A stretch of 63,741 nt of DNA, from IMG/VR virus record IMGVR_UViG_3300025131_000033, positions 1 through 63,741 of that record. The stretch is one strand, 5' to 3'. Shown piece after piece: positions 60,821 to 63,741 of the stretch; position 1 is the stretch's first letter; each line of letters starts with the position of its first letter. A program made the position numbers and the translations under genes. This DNA is from a virus. A model generated the notes under the pieces. It searched no databases. It was given only the letters and a program-made list of their open reading frames with translations, and was not told the origin of the DNA.

Positions 60821-62352
60821 CGAAAGTCTTCCTCAGTCATAGCTCCTGTAGCAGTTTTCATCCTAAACTTCCAATTTTTTGAAGGCATAGGAGGTGCATC
60901 CTTGTGGGGGATTTTAGAAATATGTTCAAGTGGTGTTGTGTCCAATACATTTTTATACCCGTGTACAGCCAAAGCCAAGCTCATAATTAAATCATCATGA
61001 TGCCCTTTTTCAGCTTCAGCCCTTCCTTGATTTTTTATAATAAAAGTCATTAATTCGTCACATGTTCTTGTTGAGTTAATTTTGATTAAATCAGTTCTAA
61101 TAGCTTCCTCCAGATCAGCTAAAATAGTATCTCTGTTTTTTGCAGTTACCAAAAAACCTATCTCATCTCTCTCATCATACCATAAATTTTCATATTCATA
61201 AATATTATAGAGCCAATCAATTAGGTTATTTCCAATCGTATTTCGCTCACAAATAACATGAGCTATATTATATAGCATTCCCTCCTCTGCAATAATCTTG
61301 GCAAACTCATTTATTGGGGTTCGATTGGAATAAAACTCAGCTACTTGTTGCCCATTATACATATTAATAACATGAAAAGCTGAATAATCTCTATCGCGTC
61401 CCAAAGCAGTATCACACGCAATTATATAATTATAAAATGATTGAGGTTCTTGCCATACGCGCATTCTGTTATTATATTTAATATGATACTTTTCACTGGT
61501 TTGAGAAGCTATCTCTTTCAATACGTCCCCAGCAATATAAGTATCACCTGTTCCAAGGAAAGAGCATTCATATTCCTGGAGCCATTGTTTCATAGGCATA
61601 TTAGCTTTAGTAGTCTTTTCCCACTTATCTACATCTAGATCGTTAGCTTTCATTTCCTCATATAGCCAGGAAAAGCCTTCCTCTTGTCTTTGATATTCTG
61701 GGTGCTCTTGCCACCGAATATCAATAGGATGAAATGAGTTTGTACCTTCTACGGCTTTTCGATAAACATCATGATACCAATTGCCAATACCATTTACGGT
61801 AGAAAGAACAAAGGCTCTACCCCCCGTGGAGATAATGGGATAAACAGCAGCCCAAATGGTATCAATGTTTTCAATAAAAGCAGCCTCATCAATGATTAGA
61901 AGAGAGCCTGCTAATGATCTACCTGACTGCCTACCAGAAGGTCTGGATTTAATAGTTGAATTAGTTCCTAGCTTTAAGGTATGTTTATTATCCTCTACAA
62001 TTCCTGGTTTAAGAAATTTAGGGAGTTCGTCATACATGAGTTTAATTCTATCTAGAACCTCTGTTGCTTCCACATCTCCTTTGGAAAGGATAACTACTTG
62101 CTTATGTTTTTGAAAAATTATTACCCATAACGCATAACTGGCTGCGATTGTGGTACACCCTGCTTGTCGAAACTTTCTGAGGATATTAAATCTATTTTCC
62201 TCTAAATTTTCAACTATACGATGTTGAAATGGATAAAGCTTAAAAGGGACTAACCCCCTAACAGGGTGTGTAACTTTAATATATTCTGAAATAAAATAGA
62301 TAGGATCTTCCCTACATTTTTTAAACTCTTCTAATAAATCTTCTTTTTTCAT
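60805..62352 (-). CDS. gp17: Large terminase, ATPase plus nuclease (gp17-like)
   Basis: The 515-residue protein has FRQAGCTT (61-68) at the Walker A site, Walker B LLIIDEAAF (D155, E156), the coupling motif STVNG, and the RNase H-like nuclease motifs ACDTALGRDRDYS (D314), HVICERN (E369) and KGHHDDLIMSLALA (D453, D454). The usual P-loop lysine is replaced by Cys. It cuts and pumps DNA into the prohead through the portal. T4 gp17 is 610 residues. It is divergent from the glycosyltransferase gene with a 33-bp gap holding a TACTATAATAA element. GGGAG precedes the ATG at some distance. Confidence 0.92.
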   Translation of the reverse strand: MKKEDLLEEFKKCREDPIYFISEYIKVTHPVRGLVPFKLYPFQHRIVENLEENRFNILRKFRQAGCTTIAASYALWVIIFQKHKQVVILSKGDVEATEVLDRIKLMYDELPKFLKPGIVEDNKHTLKLGTNSTIKSRPSGRQSGRSLAGSLLIIDEAAFIENIDTIWAAVYPIISTGGRAFVLSTVNGIGNWYHDVYRKAVEGTNSFHPIDIRWQEHPEYQRQEEGFSWLYEEMKANDLDVDKWEKTTKANMPMKQWLQEYECSFLGTGDTYIAGDVLKEIASQTSEKYHIKYNNRMRVWQEPQSFYNYIIACDTALGRDRDYSAFHVINMYNGQQVAEFYSNRTPINEFAKIIAEEGMLYNIAHVICERNTIGNNLIDWLYNIYEYENLWYDERDEIGFLVTAKNRDTILADLEEAIRTDLIKINSTRTCDELMTFIIKNQGRAEAEKGHHDDLIMSLALAVHGYKNVLDTTPLEHISKIPHKDAPPMPSKNWKFRMKTATGAMTEEDFRWLMK

Positions 62353-62373
62353 ACAATTAATCTAAGTCTCCCT

Positions 62374-62384
62374 TTATTATAGTA
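62374..62384. promoter_or_regulatory. Candidate bidirectional promoter element between terminase and glycosyltransferase
   Basis: On the plus strand TTATTATAGTA ends 1 nt before the glycosyltransferase ATG; on the minus strand it reads TACTATAATAA about 22 nt before the terminase ATG. It shares the core with the divergent gaps near 1150 and 52688, and would give a leaderless plus-strand message. Confidence 0.4.
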
Positions 62385-62385
62385 T

Positions 62386-63078
62386 ATGGAAATCTACGCC
62401 TTAATATGTACCCGCTCTAGAACAGATATTAGCGAAACTACGGATAAACTAGTCTCCTTTTTATCTAGGTGTGGTATAAAAATTACTTTAATAGCAGGAG
62501 CGCAGTCTCTATTTCGTGCTTATAAGGGTGCATTTGAAAAAAATAATGCAAATCCAGAAGATATTATCATAATGTGTCATGATGATATAGAAATTAGAGA
62601 AAATCCCACTACTTTTATAGAAAAAGTTAAAAATACGCTAGATCGAGATATGGTAGCCTTCGCTGGTCCCGCAGGAACCACTTTTTTAGACAAAGATGCT
62701 ATTTGGTGGGAACAAGGTAGGTGGCAAAAGGGGTTACATAAAGGAAAAGTCACCCACATTGACCCTAAAGGCAAAGAATACTTAACATCCTACGGTCCTC
62801 CTGACGATGTAGTAGTATTAGATGGTCTATTTTTAGCTGCAAAAGCCAAAATGATCAGAGAAATTGGGTTAGATAAACCTGATTACTTTACAGGGGAGTG
62901 GGATTTCTATGATCTTCATTATACCTCCACTGCTTTTTTAAAAGGATACGTAAATACAGTTATTGATATGGATATTGTCCATCACTCCAGAGGTGAATTA
63001 GTAGGTAGAGACTCCTGGCACCTAAATAGAGCCGCTTTTATCGAGAATACTGAACTTCCTCTAAAAATATTTAAGTAG
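62386..63078 (+). CDS. Glycosyltransferase-like protein (GT-A fold)
   Basis: The 230-residue protein resembles small phage GT-A enzymes: MEIYALICTRSRTDISE, then IIIMCHDDIEI (H65-D66-D67, the D-x-D-type metal site), FAGPAG, VVLDGLFLAAKAKM, GEWDFYDLHYTSTAFLKGY and DIVHHSRGEL. It might add sugars to phage DNA, virion proteins or host glycan; the acceptor is unknown. It is alone on the plus strand amid late minus-strand genes, with the promoter-like element directly at its start, so it is probably expressed at a different time from terminase. Confidence 0.7.
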   Translation: MEIYALICTRSRTDISETTDKLVSFLSRCGIKITLIAGAQSLFRAYKGAFEKNNANPEDIIIMCHDDIEIRENPTTFIEKVKNTLDRDMVAFAGPAGTTFLDKDAIWWEQGRWQKGLHKGKVTHIDPKGKEYLTSYGPPDDVVVLDGLFLAAKAKMIREIGLDKPDYFTGEWDFYDLHYTSTAFLKGYVNTVIDMDIVHHSRGELVGRDSWHLNRAAFIENTELPLKIFK

Positions 63079-63079
63079 A

Positions 63080-63277
63080 CTACTTCTTTTTAGTAGTACG
63101 CTTCTTTTTAGGAGCTTTTGGTGGTGTTGGGGGAGGAGGCACCACTGCTGCAACTGTTGGGGTTGTTGTTATAATACCCCTAGCTTCTTGCTTCATCAAC
63201 TGGCGTCTTAAAGTTCTAGCATGCCCACTATTAGGGGGCAATTTTGATAATCGTCTTTCTAATCTCTCTTGTCTCAT
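63080..63277 (-). CDS. Small basic Pro/Lys-tailed protein
   Basis: The 65-residue protein starts MRQERLERRLSKLPPNSGHA, has a middle RRQLMKQEARGI, and ends in a Pro-rich then Lys-rich tail (PPPPTPPKAPKKKRTTKKK). It may bind nucleic acid or membranes through charge alone; no family is known. Its ATG overlaps the stop of the upstream 44-codon frame (ATGA), supporting both as real coupled genes. It is convergent with the glycosyltransferase, with a 1-bp gap. Confidence 0.5.
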   Translation of the reverse strand: MRQERLERRLSKLPPNSGHARTLRRQLMKQEARGIITTTPTVAAVVPPPPTPPKAPKKKRTTKKK

Positions 63278-63408
63278 ATCTTCAATCCTTTACCGTGTTT
63301 AATTTTTGATTCCTTAATGAAAAAAGCCTTAAGCTTTTTTTTGAGTTTCTCATTCTTCTCAAAGTATTTAGGACCTTTATTGTAAAAAGCCCTCTTCTTT
63401 CTCCTCAA
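63274..63408 (-). CDS. Tiny basic protein (44 residues)
   Basis: A TTG start at 63408 opens a frame that runs to a TGA overlapping the ATG of the next gene. The product is very rich in Lys (RRKKRAFYNKGPKYFEKNEK...). Coupling by ATGA supports it; the TTG start and lack of a clear ribosome-binding site weaken it. Without this frame the gap would be 138 bp in an otherwise packed region. Confidence 0.4.
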   Translation of the reverse strand: MRRKKRAFYNKGPKYFEKNEKLKKKLKAFFIKESKIKHGKGLKI

Positions 63409-63415
63409 ACTTTAA

Positions 63416-63682
63416 TCACTTATCTACCCCATAGTAATAAGGAGGATTAGCAATCCTAGGAGGCCAAAGCGAAGCAGGGAGAGCCACTGATTCTTCAATC
63501 ACCGCACTCTGCGTCTCCGTAACTCCTTCTGCCGCCAGAAGCCAATCAATTCCCTTCCATATACCATAGCCACATGCTCCAAACATACTCAACAAAACTA
63601 TTAGTTCAGCCAAGCTCATCTTAAACATGGAGAATGGATTCCTAAATCTGTCCTTAAAAAAGAACGCCCAAATTGGATTCAT
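63416..63682 (-). CDS. Small membrane protein
   Basis: The 88-residue protein has a basic, aromatic start (MNPIWAFFFKDRFRNPF), one clear hydrophobic segment at about 23-49 (MSLAELIVLLSMFGACGYGIWKGIDWLL) and a Pro/Tyr-rich tail. It might be a holin-like or host-envelope protein. The ATG overlaps the stop of the upstream partial gene (ATGA). Membrane location is reasonably sure; function is unknown. Confidence 0.55.
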   Translation of the reverse strand: MNPIWAFFFKDRFRNPFSMFKMSLAELIVLLSMFGACGYGIWKGIDWLLAAEGVTETQSAVIEESVALPASLWPPRIANPPYYYGVDK

Positions 63683-63741
63683 TTTTTCGTATTCCCGTTA
63701 ATAGCTTCAAGAAGTTTATCTTCTTCTTTTTTTCCGTCCTC
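63679..63741 (-). CDS. C-terminal end of an unidentified protein (partial)
   Basis: A frame open at the right edge gives the last 20 residues, EDGKKEEDKLLEAINGNTKK, and stops at TGA 63679-63681, overlapping the next ATG. It is charged and probably helical. Small terminase subunit would be one option from T4 order, but the fragment is too short to decide. Confidence 0.45.
   Translation of the reverse strand, partial: EDGKKEEDKLLEAINGNTKK

Noticed and set aside
1-63741. CRISPR array, insertion sequence, integrase, attachment site or sulfatase-maturing enzyme
   Set aside because: No regularly spaced repeats, transposase or integrase motifs, or formylglycine-generating enzyme pattern were found in either strand.

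Overview
The window is part of the genome of a tailed double-stranded DNA phage with a contractile, T4-type tail. This rests on a nearly complete T4-like late gene set on one strand: large terminase, portal, prohead protease, scaffold, major capsid protein, neck proteins, tail terminator, sheath, tube, tape measure, hub, spike and baseplate wedge. The DNA is AT-rich, genes are tightly packed and often overlap by 4 bp. No host gene is visible. A virion protein carrying a LamG-like and a sulfatase domain, together with beta-helix and collagen-like fibre proteins, suggests a host with a sulfated polysaccharide surface, probably aquatic or marine. That host assignment is inference.

Layout. 1-1700 holds a small sigma-like protein, a thioredoxin-fold protein and a Holliday-junction-resolvase-like nuclease. 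1662-11451 (minus) holds a large possible internal head protein, tube (gp19), sheath (gp18), a PAAR-CARDB tip protein, tail terminator (gp15-like) and neck proteins. 11540-17157 (minus) is the head module: major capsid protein, scaffold, protease and several basic or acidic core proteins, some with T4-type L/I-x-E cleavage signals. 17254-28779 (minus) is a fibre/adhesin module with very large, repetitive proteins. 28780-48750 (minus) is the baseplate and tail module: P2 gpI-like, gp6, gp25, LamG-sulfatase, spike, hub, gp53, tube-initiator-like and tape measure. 48791-54392 mixes plus-strand replication/recombination genes (primase, UvsW helicase, tRNA-Gly) with a minus-strand RecB-like nuclease and a gp26-type tail gene. 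54473-63741 (minus) holds more fibre genes, portal and terminase, plus a plus-strand glycosyltransferase.

The main results are these. (1) A 1735-residue virion protein, once a 116-bp tandem duplication is removed, joins a LamG-like domain to a sulfatase with all classical active-site motifs, including the C-x-P-x-R formylglycine site; it lies between the spike and gp25. (2) The gp26-like gene ends in a T-TTT-TTC slippery heptamer followed after 9 nt by a perfect 9-bp hairpin, opening a 60-codon -1 frame extension. This has the layout of the lambda G/GT tail-chaperone frameshift. (3) The major capsid gene is split by a 98-bp tandem duplication whose two copies differ by three SNPs, which looks like two strain haplotypes joined by the assembler. 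(4) A TACTATWATA-like element recurs in intergenic gaps and next to gene starts and is a candidate phage promoter.

No gap longer than about 250 bases lacks a feature. No CRISPR array, insertion sequence, integrase or attachment site was seen.
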